The notes beneath the pieces are model-generated. The model was not told the origin of the DNA. It made no database searches and saw only the letters and a program-made list of their open reading frames with translations. A stretch of DNA of 64,000 nt from Mesorhizobium huakuii. GTDB lineage: Bacteria; Pseudomonadota; Alphaproteobacteria; Rhizobiales; Rhizobiaceae. Location of the stretch: the NCBI RefSeq assembly GCF_014189455.1, contig NZ_CP050296.1:2104001-2168000 (forward strand). Reading direction: 5' to 3'. Positions 53,594 to 63,459 of this stretch are shown in pieces. The translations under genes and the position numbers were made by a program. How positions within the stretch are numbered: position 1 is the stretch's first letter; each line of letters begins with the position of its first letter.

Positions 53594-54922
53594 TCAGGCT
53601 CCCACGGTTCCGTAGACGAGTTTGTCCTGGCGGGCGCGCAGTTCGGCGATCTTGGAGCCTGGAGCCGGTGCAGCATTGGCATAGGTTATGAGCTCGCCCT
53701 TCTTGATCGGCGCGGTGACCGAGCCGCCCTGAAGCAGGCCGCAGGGAATGGCCCTGGCGGCACGCGCTTCCGGCGCCGTCATGATCCAGGCGCGGTAGCA
53801 ATATTCGCCGATCGCATCGAGCTTTTCACCCGGCTGCATGTCCTTCTTGGCCACTGCGGCGACTTCGGCCACCGGCTTCGCCAGCGGCACCATGTCGGCC
53901 TTGCCGTAGAGCACGACGCGCGCGCAAGTCAGCGGCACTTCCAGCGAGGTCAGGTGATAGGGGCGATGGAAGGTGAAGTAGGGACCCTTGCCCATTTTCA
54001 GATCCTCCATGCGCTCCGAAATGCGCGGATGCGACATGTCGGCGACGACGAAAACGCCGGGCGCGACGCCCTTGCCGATCGAGTAGTCGACGACGCCGAC
54101 CCTGGACAGCACGCCGCCATCCTTTTCAGGCACCAGGACTTTCGACAGTTCGCCGAGCGTCGCGGCCGGGCCATGCATGCCGGCCTTGTCGGGCACCAGC
54201 CCGGTGGCATTGGCGATCGCCGCCATCTCGACCATGGTCTTGGAGCCGTCGACGAATTCGACAAGCATGCGCACATTCATGTGCCGGCGCTTGGCCTCTT
54301 CCTCATAGGCGGGCGGCGTCGCATCGATGTTGAGCGGATTGTTCTTGCCCTTGCCGGCGGCGACGATCGGATGGCCCATCGCCGAGACGAATTCGATCAG
54401 CTCCATGCAGGAGGACGGTTCGTCGCCGGCGCCCAGCGAATAGGTGACGCCCAGCCGGTCGGCCTCGCTCTTCAGATAGGCGCCGATGGTGACATCGGCC
54501 TCGACATTCATCATCACCAGATGCTTGCCATGCTCCATGGCGCGCAGCCCGATCTCGGCACCGACGGCGGGAACGCCGGTTGCGTCGATGACGACGTCGA
54601 TCAAGTCATTGTTGATGACCAGACTGGCATCGTTGGTGACCGCCACCTTGCCGGCCTCCATGGCGGCGTTCATGGCCGAGGCATTCGACACCTCGCGCGC
54701 ATGGCCGGTTTCCTGGAAGGCAATATCGACCGCTCGGCTGGCGGCGGGTAGATTCAGTTCAGAGATCGCGCCGATCTCGATGCCGGACATATGGGCGACG
54801 CGGGTGACGATGTCGGTTCCCATCTCGCCGGACCCGATCAGCCCGATGCGGATGGGCTTGCCCGACTTGCCGCGTTCATCGAGATCGCGGGCAAGGCCCG
54901 TCAACGAAATATTGGAAGCCAT
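53594..54922 (-). CDS. NAD(P)-dependent oxidoreductase with SAF domain (homoserine-dehydrogenase-like)
   Basis: About 442 aa. N-terminal Rossmann fold (RIGLIGSGEMGTDIVTRVAH, residues 25-44), a dehydrogenase middle region (VVIDATGVPAVGAEIGLRAM, TYSLGAGDEPSSCMELIEFV) and a C-terminal SAF domain (AVAKKDMQPGEKLDAIGEY). The family oxidises or reduces small hydroxy or aldehyde substrates, but no member's reaction can be assigned here. ATG 54922 is preferred: GGGAGGA lies about nine bases upstream; ATG 54931 is too close to it. It is the first gene of the dehydrogenase operon, so it probably makes the 2-oxoacid or acetoin-like substrate of the E1/E2 complex. Confidence 0.82.
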   Translation of the reverse strand: MASNISLTGLARDLDERGKSGKPIRIGLIGSGEMGTDIVTRVAHMSGIEIGAISELNLPAASRAVDIAFQETGHAREVSNASAMNAAMEAGKVAVTNDASLVINNDLIDVVIDATGVPAVGAEIGLRAMEHGKHLVMMNVEADVTIGAYLKSEADRLGVTYSLGAGDEPSSCMELIEFVSAMGHPIVAAGKGKNNPLNIDATPPAYEEEAKRRHMNVRMLVEFVDGSKTMVEMAAIANATGLVPDKAGMHGPAATLGELSKVLVPEKDGGVLSRVGVVDYSIGKGVAPGVFVVADMSHPRISERMEDLKMGKGPYFTFHRPYHLTSLEVPLTCARVVLYGKADMVPLAKPVAEVAAVAKKDMQPGEKLDAIGEYCYRAWIMTAPEARAARAIPCGLLQGGSVTAPIKKGELITYANAAPAPGSKIAELRARQDKLVYGTVGA

Positions 54923-55210
54923 ACCGCTCATTCCTCCCACATTGCAGGCTTGTTCATTCGCTTGACGGGTATTGAACATCTGTATTTCTGTCAAGACTAA
55001 TGTCCAATTTCATATGCTTTTTGACGCCCTTTCGCGGAGACCGGATATGCGCCAAAAACACCGTGAAGGACGGCAACGGGCAGGCGCGCGCGCGGAGAGG
55101 CGATCGCCGGGATAGGATCCTTGGCGCACGGGAGATGGGCGGCCTCGTTCAGCCGGTCGCGACGCTCGCCGCGTCACTGCCGCTGAAGCCCTTCTCGGAA
55201 TCGGGAACTT

Positions 55211-55984
55211 TTACAGAACTCGATCCGACACCGGCGGCACCGGAAAATCATGGAAGTGCACGATCACGCCATCGGCATCGATGAAGATCACCGCATAGGC
55301 GGGTGGCTCGTGCCCCAGCCGCCAGTTGTCCGAGAAATCGAGCGCGGTCTGATGGTTGGTGCTGCGCAGCGTGCTGACCGGGATGCCGCGCCAGCTGCCG
55401 GCGATTTGCCGATGGACATGCCCCGCAAAGATGTGACGGACATTGCCATGGCGCGAGAGCACCTCATGGAAGCCGTCAGCATCGGCGAGCCTGACCTCGT
55501 CGAGGACCGGCATGTGTATTCGGAAAGGCGGGTGGTGCATGAACAGGAAGGTCGGGCCGCGCGCTTCCCTGAGCTTTTCGTCCAGCCATTCGAGCCGCGC
55601 CGCGCACAGCCTGCCCTCGACATGGCCGCTGTCCAGCGTGTCGAGCAGGATCAGACGGCCCTCGCTGCCGTCGAACACACTCTGGACGAACCCGCGCTCG
55701 GTGGCGGCCTTCGGGAACATCTCGAAAAATAACGCCCGGTCGTCATGGTTGCCGAGCATCAGCCGGCAGGGTGGAGAAAATTGCGCCAGCCTCTCCCGCA
55801 ACGCCGCATAGGCGGCACGCTCGCCATCATTGGTCAGGTCGCCCGAGATCACCACCAGTTCGGCATCGGCATGGTTCTTGCCGATGTCGGCCAGGGAGGC
55901 GTCCAGCCTCGCCGACGGATCGGAGCCGTAGAGAATGCCACCGGGCGTCATCAGATGCGGATCGGAGAGCTGGATGATTTTCAT
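55211..55984 (-). CDS. GpdQ/CpdA-like class III phosphodiesterase
   Basis: A 257-aa binuclear-metal phosphoesterase: SDPHL (Asp8, His10), SGDLTNDGE, GNHDDR, FLFMHHPPF and GHVHRQ give the full calcineurin-like ligand set. The size and spacing fit glycerophosphodiesterase GpdQ or cAMP phosphodiesterase CpdA. It lies 37 bp after the LacI regulator gene on the same strand, suggesting that it belongs to the catabolic region, perhaps freeing an alcohol from a phosphodiester that is then oxidised. Confidence 0.88.
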   Translation of the reverse strand: MKIIQLSDPHLMTPGGILYGSDPSARLDASLADIGKNHADAELVVISGDLTNDGERAAYAALRERLAQFSPPCRLMLGNHDDRALFFEMFPKAATERGFVQSVFDGSEGRLILLDTLDSGHVEGRLCAARLEWLDEKLREARGPTFLFMHHPPFRIHMPVLDEVRLADADGFHEVLSRHGNVRHIFAGHVHRQIAGSWRGIPVSTLRSTNHQTALDFSDNWRLGHEPPAYAVIFIDADGVIVHFHDFPVPPVSDRVL

Positions 55985-56021
55985 GGGGGTCGACCTGTGG
56001 CTTTGAATTCAAGAGGACTGG

Positions 56022-57113
56022 TCAAGAGTGTTCCGCATCATGCGGAACAAAACTGCCGCGCACGACGAGCGGCACATTGAAGCGCTCGCGAATGGGCGGC
56101 AGATCCGGCTGCCGCTGGCGCAGGTCGAGCAATGTGACCGCCTTGGCCGCCATGATCTCCGGATCCTGGCGGAAGGTGGTCAGCTGATAGGCTAGCCAGC
56201 CGGCTTCCGAAATATCGTCGAAGCCGATCACTGAGAGGTCATTGGGGATGTCGAGACCGGCCTGACGGGCATGGTCCATGACGCCGAAAGCGATGAGGTC
56301 GTTGACGCAGAAGATCGCCTGCGGCCGATCCTGGCTATCGATGAGGACCTTGCCCACCTCCAACCCTCCGGCATAGTCGGTATCCCGGCCTCGCGCGACC
56401 ATGACCTCCGCGCCCAGGCGCGCTGCCTCGGCGCAGAAGGCATCCTCGCGTTCGCTGATGGTGGGCGTGCCGGACAGCGATCCCGCCAGGCCAAGCCTGG
56501 TCATGCCGCGCGCGACGAACAGCGCGGCCGCGAGCTTCGCCGCCGCGCTGCCGTCAGTCTGGATGTGGTCGGCATCGGGTTCGGAACGGCCGATCACCAC
56601 AAGCGGCTGGCCATTGCGCCGTGCAAGCTCGAAGAAGGACGAGGGCGGCGAGCCGGACAGGATGATCGTCGCCTCGGCACGATGGCCAAGCAGTGTCTTC
56701 TGGGCCGCGATCAACTCCTGCTCGGTTTGGCCGGTGTTGATCATGACGGGAACATTGCCGCGATGGATCAGCGCCTTGGTCAGCGCGGCAGCAAGGTGAG
56801 CGCGAAAGCCGACTTCCGGTTTGGTCACCACCAGGCCGACCAGCCGGCTCTGGTTGGCGAGCAGGCCGCGCGCCAGGTCGTTGACCTGATAGCCAAGTTC
56901 TTCGGCGGCGCGCATGATCTTCTCGCGCGTTTCCGTGGCGACGCTGGCGCCCGGCGTGAAGGCGCGCGACACCGCCGAACGCGACACGCCAGCCTGGCGC
57001 GCGACATGCAGCGCGCTGACCGAGCGGAGCTTGTCCGAACTCTTGTCTCCTGTGGTCGAAGTCTTGTCCGCCGTCATCGGTTGACGCTCGAGGAGGTTTT
57101 CCTTCGTCATCAT
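56022..57113 (-). CDS. LacI-family transcriptional regulator
   Basis: A 363-aa repressor. HTH at about residues 31-55 (ALHVARQAGVSRSAVSRAFT), then the periplasmic-binding-protein-like sensor domain (LVGLVVTKPEVGFRAHLAAA; VIGFDDISEAGWLAYQLTTF). ATG 57113 follows AGGTGA closely; the ATG 12 codons later lacks a site. A perfect 14-bp palindrome lies nine bases upstream and is probably its own operator. It likely controls the phosphodiesterase and perhaps the oxidoreductase/E1/E2 genes that follow on the same strand. Confidence 0.92.
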   Translation of the reverse strand: MMTKENLLERQPMTADKTSTTGDKSSDKLRSVSALHVARQAGVSRSAVSRAFTPGASVATETREKIMRAAEELGYQVNDLARGLLANQSRLVGLVVTKPEVGFRAHLAAALTKALIHRGNVPVMINTGQTEQELIAAQKTLLGHRAEATIILSGSPPSSFFELARRNGQPLVVIGRSEPDADHIQTDGSAAAKLAAALFVARGMTRLGLAGSLSGTPTISEREDAFCAEAARLGAEVMVARGRDTDYAGGLEVGKVLIDSQDRPQAIFCVNDLIAFGVMDHARQAGLDIPNDLSVIGFDDISEAGWLAYQLTTFRQDPEIMAAKAVTLLDLRQRQPDLPPIRERFNVPLVVRGSFVPHDAEHS

Positions 57114-57121
57114 TCACCTGT

Positions 57122-57135
57122 TGCACAGCTGTGCA
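57122..57135. promoter_or_regulatory. Perfect palindrome, candidate LacI-family operator
   Basis: TGCACAGCTGTGCA is a perfect 14-bp palindrome with the central dyad typical of LacI-family sites. It is nine bases from the LacI-type gene start, where binding would block its transcription. No second copy was found before the oxidoreductase operon by eye. Confidence 0.55.
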
Positions 57136-57375
57136 CCGCGATGCGCAACTGCCCGCTCCCTAGGTTCGAAATAGGAGGCCTAGGTAACGGCTTGATGACG
57201 GTTGAGGGGAAAGCGCCTCCCTCCCCCCCTTGTCATCAGCCGGTCTGCGACGCGGCAGGCGGCGGTGAAAACCTCCCGATCTTTCCGCTGCCGCCACCAC
57301 GATACAATGGATCGGGCGGCGATAGGGAAAGCATGTTTGCGAGGTACTGGGAGGAAAAAGGCCGGAACGTGCGCC

Positions 57376-58164
57376 TTACTGGGCCGTCCAGCCGCCGTCC
57401 ATCGGCAAGGTCGTTCCGGTGATTTGCTTGGCCGCGTCCGAGCACAGGAACAGCGTCAGCGCCGCAAGTTCCTCGACGGTGACGAATTCCTTCGTCGGCT
57501 GTGCTGCGAGCAGCACGTCGTGCTTGACCTGCTCTTCGGTCATGCCGCGCGCCTTCATCGTGTCGGGGATCTGCTTCTCGACCAGCGGCGTCCAGACATA
57601 GCCAGGCGCGATGGCGTTGACGGTGATGCCGTCCTGCGCGACTTCCAGTGCCACCGTCTTGGTCAACCCGGCAATGCCGTGCTTGGCCGAGACATAGGCC
57701 GACTTGAACGGCGAGGCGACCAGCGCATGCGCCGAGGCCGTGTTGATGATGCGGCCCCATTTGCGTGCCTTCATGCCGGGCACCACCGCCTTGATGGCAT
57801 AGAAGGCCGCCAGAAGATTGATGCGGATGATGGCTTCCCACTTGTCGTCGGGAAACTCCTCGATCGGCGCGACATGCTGGATGCCGGCATTGTTGACCAG
57901 GATGTCGAGGCTGCCGAACGCCGCCTCGGCGTCATGCACCATGGCGCTGACCGCCGCACCATCCATCATGTTGGCGTCGGAGTAGCGGCACTTGACGCCG
58001 AAATCCTTCTCGATGCCCGAGCGCTCCTGCTCGATGGCGACCGGGTCGCCGAGACCATTGATGGTGACATTGGCGCCCTCGGCGGCGAAGGCGCGGGCGA
58101 TGGCCAGGCCGATACCGCTGGTCGAGCCGGTGACGAGGGCATTCTTCGAAGACAGGGAACCCAT
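57376..58164 (-). CDS. bdhA: 3-hydroxybutyrate dehydrogenase
   Basis: A 262-aa short-chain dehydrogenase. NAD motif GSTSGIG (13-19), NNAG (91-94), catalytic Ser144, Tyr157 and Lys161 (SAYVSAKHG), and family-specific VWTPLVEKQIPDTMKARGM. It interconverts 3-hydroxybutyrate and acetoacetate in PHB and ketone-body use. ATG 58164 gives the normal family length. It is divergent from the acetoacetate decarboxylase gene, which acts on the same metabolite. Confidence 0.92.
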   Translation of the reverse strand: MGSLSSKNALVTGSTSGIGLAIARAFAAEGANVTINGLGDPVAIEQERSGIEKDFGVKCRYSDANMMDGAAVSAMVHDAEAAFGSLDILVNNAGIQHVAPIEEFPDDKWEAIIRINLLAAFYAIKAVVPGMKARKWGRIINTASAHALVASPFKSAYVSAKHGIAGLTKTVALEVAQDGITVNAIAPGYVWTPLVEKQIPDTMKARGMTEEQVKHDVLLAAQPTKEFVTVEELAALTLFLCSDAAKQITGTTLPMDGGWTAQ

Positions 58165-58440
58165 GGTGATCTCGCGAGAGGTGGGAGGGGAATGAGAGGA
58201 TATAATTGTGCGTCGCAACATGACAATGACAGAGCCATGTGTCGATGCGATTACAGCCAGACGACAGCCCCGGCATGGCTCTCGACCGCTGCGAAACCAT
58301 GGTCGTCAGGCTGACACGGCATTGTCATGGTGCCGTGCAACATAATTGCTTGCGCATTCGCGCGGTCATTCCTGAACGAAATTCGCCAGACAAAACTTGG
58401 CTTGGCAAAACTTCGCCTGACAAGACCTTGGGGGTGCAGC

Positions 58441-59229
58441 TTGGAAATCGCCGATGTCGTGAAGCGCGCCTATGCGATGCCGCTGACCAATCCGTCTTTC
58501 CCGCCCGGGCCCTATCGTTTCTTCGATCGCGAATACATCATCATCACCTACCGCACGACGCGCGAGGCGCTCGAAGCCGTCGTGCCGGCGCCGCTGGAGA
58601 TCGACGAGCCGCTGGTCAAGTATGAATTCATCCGCATGCCTGATTCCACGGGCTTCGGCGACTACACCGAGACCGGCCAGGTCATCCCGGTGAAGTACAA
58701 GGGCCAGCATGGCGGCTACGTCCATTCGATGTATCTCGACGACGATGCGCCGATCGCCGGCGGCCGCGAGTTGTGGGGATTTCCCAAGAAGCTGGCCAAC
58801 CCCAAGATCGTCCATGAAGGCGAGGTGATCGTCGGCACGCTGCACTATGGCAGCGTTCTGTGCGCCACCGGCACGATGGGCTACAAGCACCGGGAAGCCG
58901 ATCATGATTCCGTGCTCGCAGCACTCGCCGCTCCCAATTTCCTGATCAAGATCATCCCGCATGTCGACGGCACGCCGCGCATCTGCGAACTCGTGCGCTA
59001 TTACCTCACCGACATCACGCTGAAGGAAGCCTGGACGGCGCCTGCGGCGCTTGATCTCAGGCCCCACGTCATGGCCGACGTGGCGAAGCTGCCGGTGCTC
59101 GACATCGTATCCGCCGTCCACTTCAAGGCCGATCTGACGCTTGGGTTGGGTGAGGTCGTCCACGATTATCTTGCCGATCACAGCCGGCTCGCAACCAGCA
59201 CAACCCAGCCGGAGAAAATTCGTGCTTGA
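58441..59229 (+). CDS. adc: Acetoacetate decarboxylase
   Basis: A 262-aa enzyme converting acetoacetate to acetone and CO2. Family features: [20 protein letters not shown], and [13 protein letters not shown], which holds the Schiff-base lysine. The start is TTG 58441 with GGGGGTG close before it; this gives the usual length, and the upstream frame to 58327 does not look like family sequence. It overlaps the patatin gene by eight bases. The 276-bp gap to bdhA probably holds a shared control region. Confidence 0.9.
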   Translation: MEIADVVKRAYAMPLTNPSFPPGPYRFFDREYIIITYRTTREALEAVVPAPLEIDEPLVKYEFIRMPDSTGFGDYTETGQVIPVKYKGQHGGYVHSMYLDDDAPIAGGRELWGFPKKLANPKIVHEGEVIVGTLHYGSVLCATGTMGYKHREADHDSVLAALAAPNFLIKIIPHVDGTPRICELVRYYLTDITLKEAWTAPAALDLRPHVMADVAKLPVLDIVSAVHFKADLTLGLGEVVHDYLADHSRLATSTTQPEKIRA

Positions 59230-60382
59230 ACGCCACCGAAACAAGGAAGCCGCCGCGACGATCGCGGAAATCTCGGCGCAATATGACCGCATCGCTTTGG
59301 TGTTCCAGGGCGGCGGCGCGCTCGGCGCCTATCAGGCCGGCGTCTATCAGGCGCTGGCCGAGGCCGGCTGCGAGCCGAGCTGGCTGTCCGGCGTGTCGAT
59401 CGGCGCCATCAATGCCTCGATCATCGCCGGCAATGAACCCAGCCGCCGACTGCAGCGGCTCGAACAGTTCTGGCAGACCATCTCGGGCCGCAAGATCTGG
59501 TCGTACACGCCTGAAGGCGACATTTACCGCGACATCCGCAACCGCACCTCGTCGTGGATGACGATGACCATGGGCCAGCCCGGCTTCTTCAAGCCACGCA
59601 ACCCCAATCCCTGGTTCGAGCCGCAGGGCGCCGAGGGTGCGACCAGCTTCTACGACACCGCTGAACTGAAAGACACGCTGGAGAGCCTCATCGACTTCGA
59701 CGTGCTCAACGACGGCAAGAAACGGCTGAGTGTCGGCGCGGTCAACGTGCGGACAGGCAATTTCGTCTATTTCGACACCGACAAGGTGCGCATCGGACCC
59801 GAGCACATCATGGCCAGCGGCGCGCTGCCGCCGGCCTTTCCATCGGTGCGCATCGAAGGCGAGTATTACTGGGATGGCGGCATCGTCTCCAACACGCCGC
59901 TGCAATATCTGCTTGACCAGGACGAGGACCGTTCGTCGCTGGTGTTCCAGGTCGACCTGTTCAGCGCTCGCGGCGTGCTGCCGCGCAGCATGCCGGACGT
60001 GCTGTCGCGCCACAAGGACATCATGTATTCCAGCCGCACGCGCCAGAACACCGACAATTTCAAGCGCATCCATGGCCTGAAGATGCGCCTGCTCGATGCG
60101 TTGAAGCGCGTGCCGAAGGAGCAACTGACGCCGGCGGAAGAAGCGCTGATCGCCGACTATTCCGATGCCGGCATCGTCAACATCGTGCACCTCATCTACC
60201 AGCACAAAGGCTATGAGGGGCATGCCAAGGACTACGAATTCTCCGGGACCTCGATGCGCGAGCATTGGGAGACCGGCCTGGAAGACACGCAGCGCACCTT
60301 GCGCCATCGCAAGTGGCTGACGATGCCGACCAATGTCGATGGCGTTGCCATCCACGATCTGCACCGCGAAGACCCGACCTGA
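59222..60382 (+). CDS. Patatin-like phospholipase family protein
   Basis: A 386-aa lipolytic enzyme. Oxyanion loop [12 protein letters not shown] (29-40), nucleophile elbow GVSIG with Ser59 (57-61) and catalytic Asp in [16 protein letters not shown]3734 type C-terminal region follows. The start is GTG 59222 with GGAG seven bases upstream, inside the end of the acetoacetate decarboxylase gene. Patatin genes accompany bdhA and adc in rhizobia, probably linked to PHB granule or lipid turnover; the substrate is not proven. Confidence 0.9.
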   Translation: MLERHRNKEAAATIAEISAQYDRIALVFQGGGALGAYQAGVYQALAEAGCEPSWLSGVSIGAINASIIAGNEPSRRLQRLEQFWQTISGRKIWSYTPEGDIYRDIRNRTSSWMTMTMGQPGFFKPRNPNPWFEPQGAEGATSFYDTAELKDTLESLIDFDVLNDGKKRLSVGAVNVRTGNFVYFDTDKVRIGPEHIMASGALPPAFPSVRIEGEYYWDGGIVSNTPLQYLLDQDEDRSSLVFQVDLFSARGVLPRSMPDVLSRHKDIMYSSRTRQNTDNFKRIHGLKMRLLDALKRVPKEQLTPAEEALIADYSDAGIVNIVHLIYQHKGYEGHAKDYEFSGTSMREHWETGLEDTQRTLRHRKWLTMPTNVDGVAIHDLHREDPT

Positions 60383-60729
60383 CATTTGCGTCCAGGACAA
60401 GCGGAGCAATCTACAAAGCGGACTTCGCCCGCGAACGGATTCCTTCGCCGGTTGGTCAAACCGACACTGCAGCATCGTGCCTATCACGAGCGCTGCCCAG
60501 ACATGCGGAACAGGGATGCGATCCGTCTGGCCGTCACCATGAGTTCTGCGGCAGTTCGGCGAAACTACGGTGCAAACGCATCGGCACTCCCTCACGCCGT
60601 CGAGCAAGCTCCGCCGGATTGTGAAGTCCTTCTTCACAGCCTATCAACATTGTCGCGAATATTAGCTCGCTGAAAGCAGGTGTACATCTGAGCGCAGGCA
60701 AATGCGCTAGGCTTAGTGGAGTACCGCTG
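60383..60729. other. Intergenic region without recognised genes
   Basis: This 347-bp gap follows the patatin gene. Short open frames in it lack ribosome binding sites and recognisable protein features. It may contain the promoter of the membrane-protein gene at 60730, but no clear -35/-10 pair stands out. No repeat element of the two families described here is present. Confidence 0.6.
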
Positions 60730-61575
60730 ATGACCGTCGAAGCTGTTTCACCTGCTATCGTTTCATCGCGTGACGCCTGGCGCGGCCTGCTCTGGTTTGC
60801 GCCGCTCACCTCGCTTTGGCTCCTGGTGATCTACAGATGGCCAGCGATCCCGGCCACTGGCGTTCCGACCACGGCCCACCAGCTCGCAGCCCACGGGCTC
60901 ATCGCGCTGGGATTATGGCTCGGCCTCGAACACACGAGCCTGACGCCAGCTCAACGCCGCACGACCTGGCTGGCGATCATGATCCCGGACACGCTGTGGC
61001 TCGCCTTCGCCTGGAGCGCCGCGATCAACGGCGTCTTTCACGCCGGCACTGTGTCTTTTCCGGTATTGCCATCGGCGATCTTCCTACCGGTGATCATCGG
61101 GGCGCCGCTCTTGCTGCTCTCGAAGCGGATCGGGCTAGTGCTCGATGCCATGCCAGCGAGCTGGCTCGTCATGCTTCAGCTTTACCGCGTATTCGGCACG
61201 TGGGCTATCGCGGCCTGGCTGCGCGGTGCGCTGCCCGGCGCGTTCGCAGCGCCGGCAGGCATCGGCGACATGCTGACCGGATTGTTCGCGTTGCCGGCTG
61301 CGATGGCAGTTGCGACCGGGACAGACAAAGGCCGGAGGGCGGCAACTCTCTGGAACATCCTCGGGCTTGCCGACTTCGCCGTTGCGATCACCATGGGCAT
61401 AATCACCTCGCCCGGCCCATGGCAGTTGATTGTCCCCGATGTGCAGAGCATCGGCGCAGGCGATTATCCGGGTGTGCTGACCCCTGCTTTCGTGGTGCCA
61501 AGCTCGATCATGCTACACATATTGTCGCTACGCCAGCTGCGCCGCCGTAACAGGGCGGAAGTTGCGCGGCGGTAG
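60730..61575 (+). CDS. Multi-pass membrane protein of unknown function
   Basis: A 281-aa protein with about seven or eight hydrophobic segments (for example LLWFAPLTSLWLLVIYRW, AAHGLIALGLWLGLE, LPSAIFLPVIIGAPLLLL and VPSSIMLHILSLRQL) and a basic C-terminal end (RRRNRAEVARR). I do not recognise the family. There is no operon partner: the patatin gene ends 347 bp before it and the PiT gene converges from the right. Confidence 0.65.
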   Translation: MTVEAVSPAIVSSRDAWRGLLWFAPLTSLWLLVIYRWPAIPATGVPTTAHQLAAHGLIALGLWLGLEHTSLTPAQRRTTWLAIMIPDTLWLAFAWSAAINGVFHAGTVSFPVLPSAIFLPVIIGAPLLLLSKRIGLVLDAMPASWLVMLQLYRVFGTWAIAAWLRGALPGAFAAPAGIGDMLTGLFALPAAMAVATGTDKGRRAATLWNILGLADFAVAITMGIITSPGPWQLIVPDVQSIGAGDYPGVLTPAFVVPSSIMLHILSLRQLRRRNRAEVARR

Positions 61576-61701
61576 GAGTGAGCCTCGGCTGGAGCCTGCC
61601 AACGATTCCATCGAAAGCTGAACCGTTCGAAGCAGCGCCCGTTTGGGAAGGCACACGCTCTGACTTTTCATTGGTCTTCGCAGGATAGGCCGACAAAGAG
61701 A

Positions 61702-61725
61702 AACGGCGCCGCAGGTGGCGCCGTT
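61702..61725. terminator. Hairpin terminator between unknown membrane protein and PiT genes
   Basis: AACGGCGCC and GGCGCCGTT form a perfect nine-base stem around GCAGGT. On the minus strand the stem is followed by TTTCTCTTTGT, and on the plus strand by CCTTT. It ends 16 bp past the PiT stop codon, so it most likely ends PiT transcription and may work in both directions. Confidence 0.75.
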
Positions 61726-61741
61726 CCTTTGAGGGTTCCGC

Positions 61742-63352
61742 TCAGAACACCTGGCGAAAGATGATGAACAGCGTGAAGGCGAGCGCTATCGAGCATGGCA
61801 GGGTCAGAACCCAGGCCAGCAAAAGATTGCGCACTGTCGACCATTGCAGGCCCGAGCCGTTGGCGGCCATCGTTCCGGCGACGCCCGATGACAGCACATG
61901 GGTTGTCGACACCGGCAGCCCGAGCCGGTCGGCCATGCCGATGGTCACCATCGCCACCAGCTCGGCCGCCGCGCCCTGGCCATAGGTCAGATGGCTCTTG
62001 CCGATCTTCTCGCCGACAGTGACGACGATGCGTTTCCAGCCGACCATCGTGCCGAGGCCCAACGCCAGCGCGACCGCGACCTTCACCCAGATCGGAATGA
62101 ACTTCGTCGCATTGTCGACGGCCTTGTGGTAGTCGGTGACCGCCTTCAGGTCGGCGTCCTGCATCGGCAGCAGCTTCTTCTTGTCGATCAGCTTGAGCGC
62201 CTCGCCGATCAGATAGATGTCGTTGCGGGCGTTGCTGACAAGATCGGTCGGCACGTTGTCGACCGATGCGTAGGGCTGCAGCGAAGCGGTCGTGTTGTGG
62301 ATGTAGGTCTGCAGAGCGACCGTCGTCTGGTCACTCCAGGTCCGGGTGCGCACGGCATCCTGGACGGCTGCCTTGGCGGCCTTGGCATCGGCGACGGTGA
62401 CACCGGGCTTGACGTATTTCCCCAGCGCGGTCTCGACGCTGACCGAAGCCGCCTTGTAGGCTTCGAGATAGTTGATGTCGGGCGTACGGTTCAGCGCATA
62501 GGCCGTCGGCACGACGCCGATCAGGATCAGCATGATCAGGCCCATGCCCTTCTGGCCGTCATTGGAGCCATGCGCGAAGCTGACGCCGGTGCAGGTGAAG
62601 ATCAGCAAGGCACGGATCCACCAGGGCGGCGGCGCGTTGCCTTTCGGCGCTTCGTAGAGCGCCGGATTGCGAACCAGAAGCTTCATCGCATAGAGCAGGA
62701 TCGCCGCGGCGAAGAAGCCGATGATCGGCGACACCAGGAGGGTGATGCCGACATTGGTCGCCTGCGACCAGTCAACGCCGCTGGTGGCGCTGCCGGCCGG
62801 TGCCATGAACTGGTTGGCGAGGCCGACGCCGATGATCGAGCCGACCATCGTGTGCGAGCTTGAGGCCGGCAGGCCGAGGAACCAGGTGCCGAGGTTCCAC
62901 AGGATGGCGGCGACCAGCAGCGCGAACACCATGGCAAAGCCGGAGGAGGAGCCGACCTGCAGGATCAGTTCGACGGGCAGCAGCGACAGGATGCCGAAGG
63001 CGACCGCACCGCTGGAGGTGAGAACGCCGAGGAAATTGAAGGCGCCGGACCACATGACGGCGAATTCGGCCGGCAGGGAGCGCGTGTAAATGACGGTCGC
63101 CACCGCATTGGCGGTGTCATGGAAACCATTGACGAATTCGAAGCCGAGCGCGATCAGCAAGGCGATGCCGAGCAGGATCCACGGCACGGTCTTGGCCACC
63201 GCCAGATCCTGGCTCAGCGCGTAGCCGACATAGACCACGCCGACCAGCACCAGCACGCCGAAGGCCGGCAAGAACCACTTGGCGCTGCCCGAACTATCCA
63301 GCGGATGATCCGGTCTCGGAATGCCCGCCTCACTGGAAATTATGTCCACCAT
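61742..63352 (-). CDS. pit: PiT-family inorganic phosphate transporter
   Basis: A 536-aa membrane protein with about ten helices and both PiT signatures: EFVNGFHDTANAVATVIYTR near the start and GSNDGQKGMGLIMLILIG plus VSTTHVLSSGVAGTMAANG in the second half. A long soluble loop of about 130 residues lies between the halves. It imports phosphate with a cation. No DUF47 (pitA accessory) gene lies next to it in the window. A terminator hairpin follows. Confidence 0.94.
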   Translation of the reverse strand: MVDIISSEAGIPRPDHPLDSSGSAKWFLPAFGVLVLVGVVYVGYALSQDLAVAKTVPWILLGIALLIALGFEFVNGFHDTANAVATVIYTRSLPAEFAVMWSGAFNFLGVLTSSGAVAFGILSLLPVELILQVGSSSGFAMVFALLVAAILWNLGTWFLGLPASSSHTMVGSIIGVGLANQFMAPAGSATSGVDWSQATNVGITLLVSPIIGFFAAAILLYAMKLLVRNPALYEAPKGNAPPPWWIRALLIFTCTGVSFAHGSNDGQKGMGLIMLILIGVVPTAYALNRTPDINYLEAYKAASVSVETALGKYVKPGVTVADAKAAKAAVQDAVRTRTWSDQTTVALQTYIHNTTASLQPYASVDNVPTDLVSNARNDIYLIGEALKLIDKKKLLPMQDADLKAVTDYHKAVDNATKFIPIWVKVAVALALGLGTMVGWKRIVVTVGEKIGKSHLTYGQGAAAELVAMVTIGMADRLGLPVSTTHVLSSGVAGTMAANGSGLQWSTVRNLLLAWVLTLPCSIALAFTLFIIFRQVF

Positions 63353-63459
63353 GTCCCACTCCTATTGCATTGCAGCAAAGAACTGGGAAAGACGCTATGT
63401 CCGGTCGATGAACCCTGTGTGACGCCAGAAAGGCCTTTGCCCTCGGCGCCCGCTCTCCC

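Noticed and set aside
54960..55000. Promoter for the oxidoreductase operon with TTGACA on the minus strand
   Set aside because: The hexamer is good (54989-54994) but the -10 at 17 bp is TACCCG, too weak to annotate.
57190..57370. Another copy of the E2-type palindromic element after bdhA
   Set aside because: It shares only GC-rich stretches and an imperfect inverted repeat; the core GGTCGGGTGGGGTCGG is missing.
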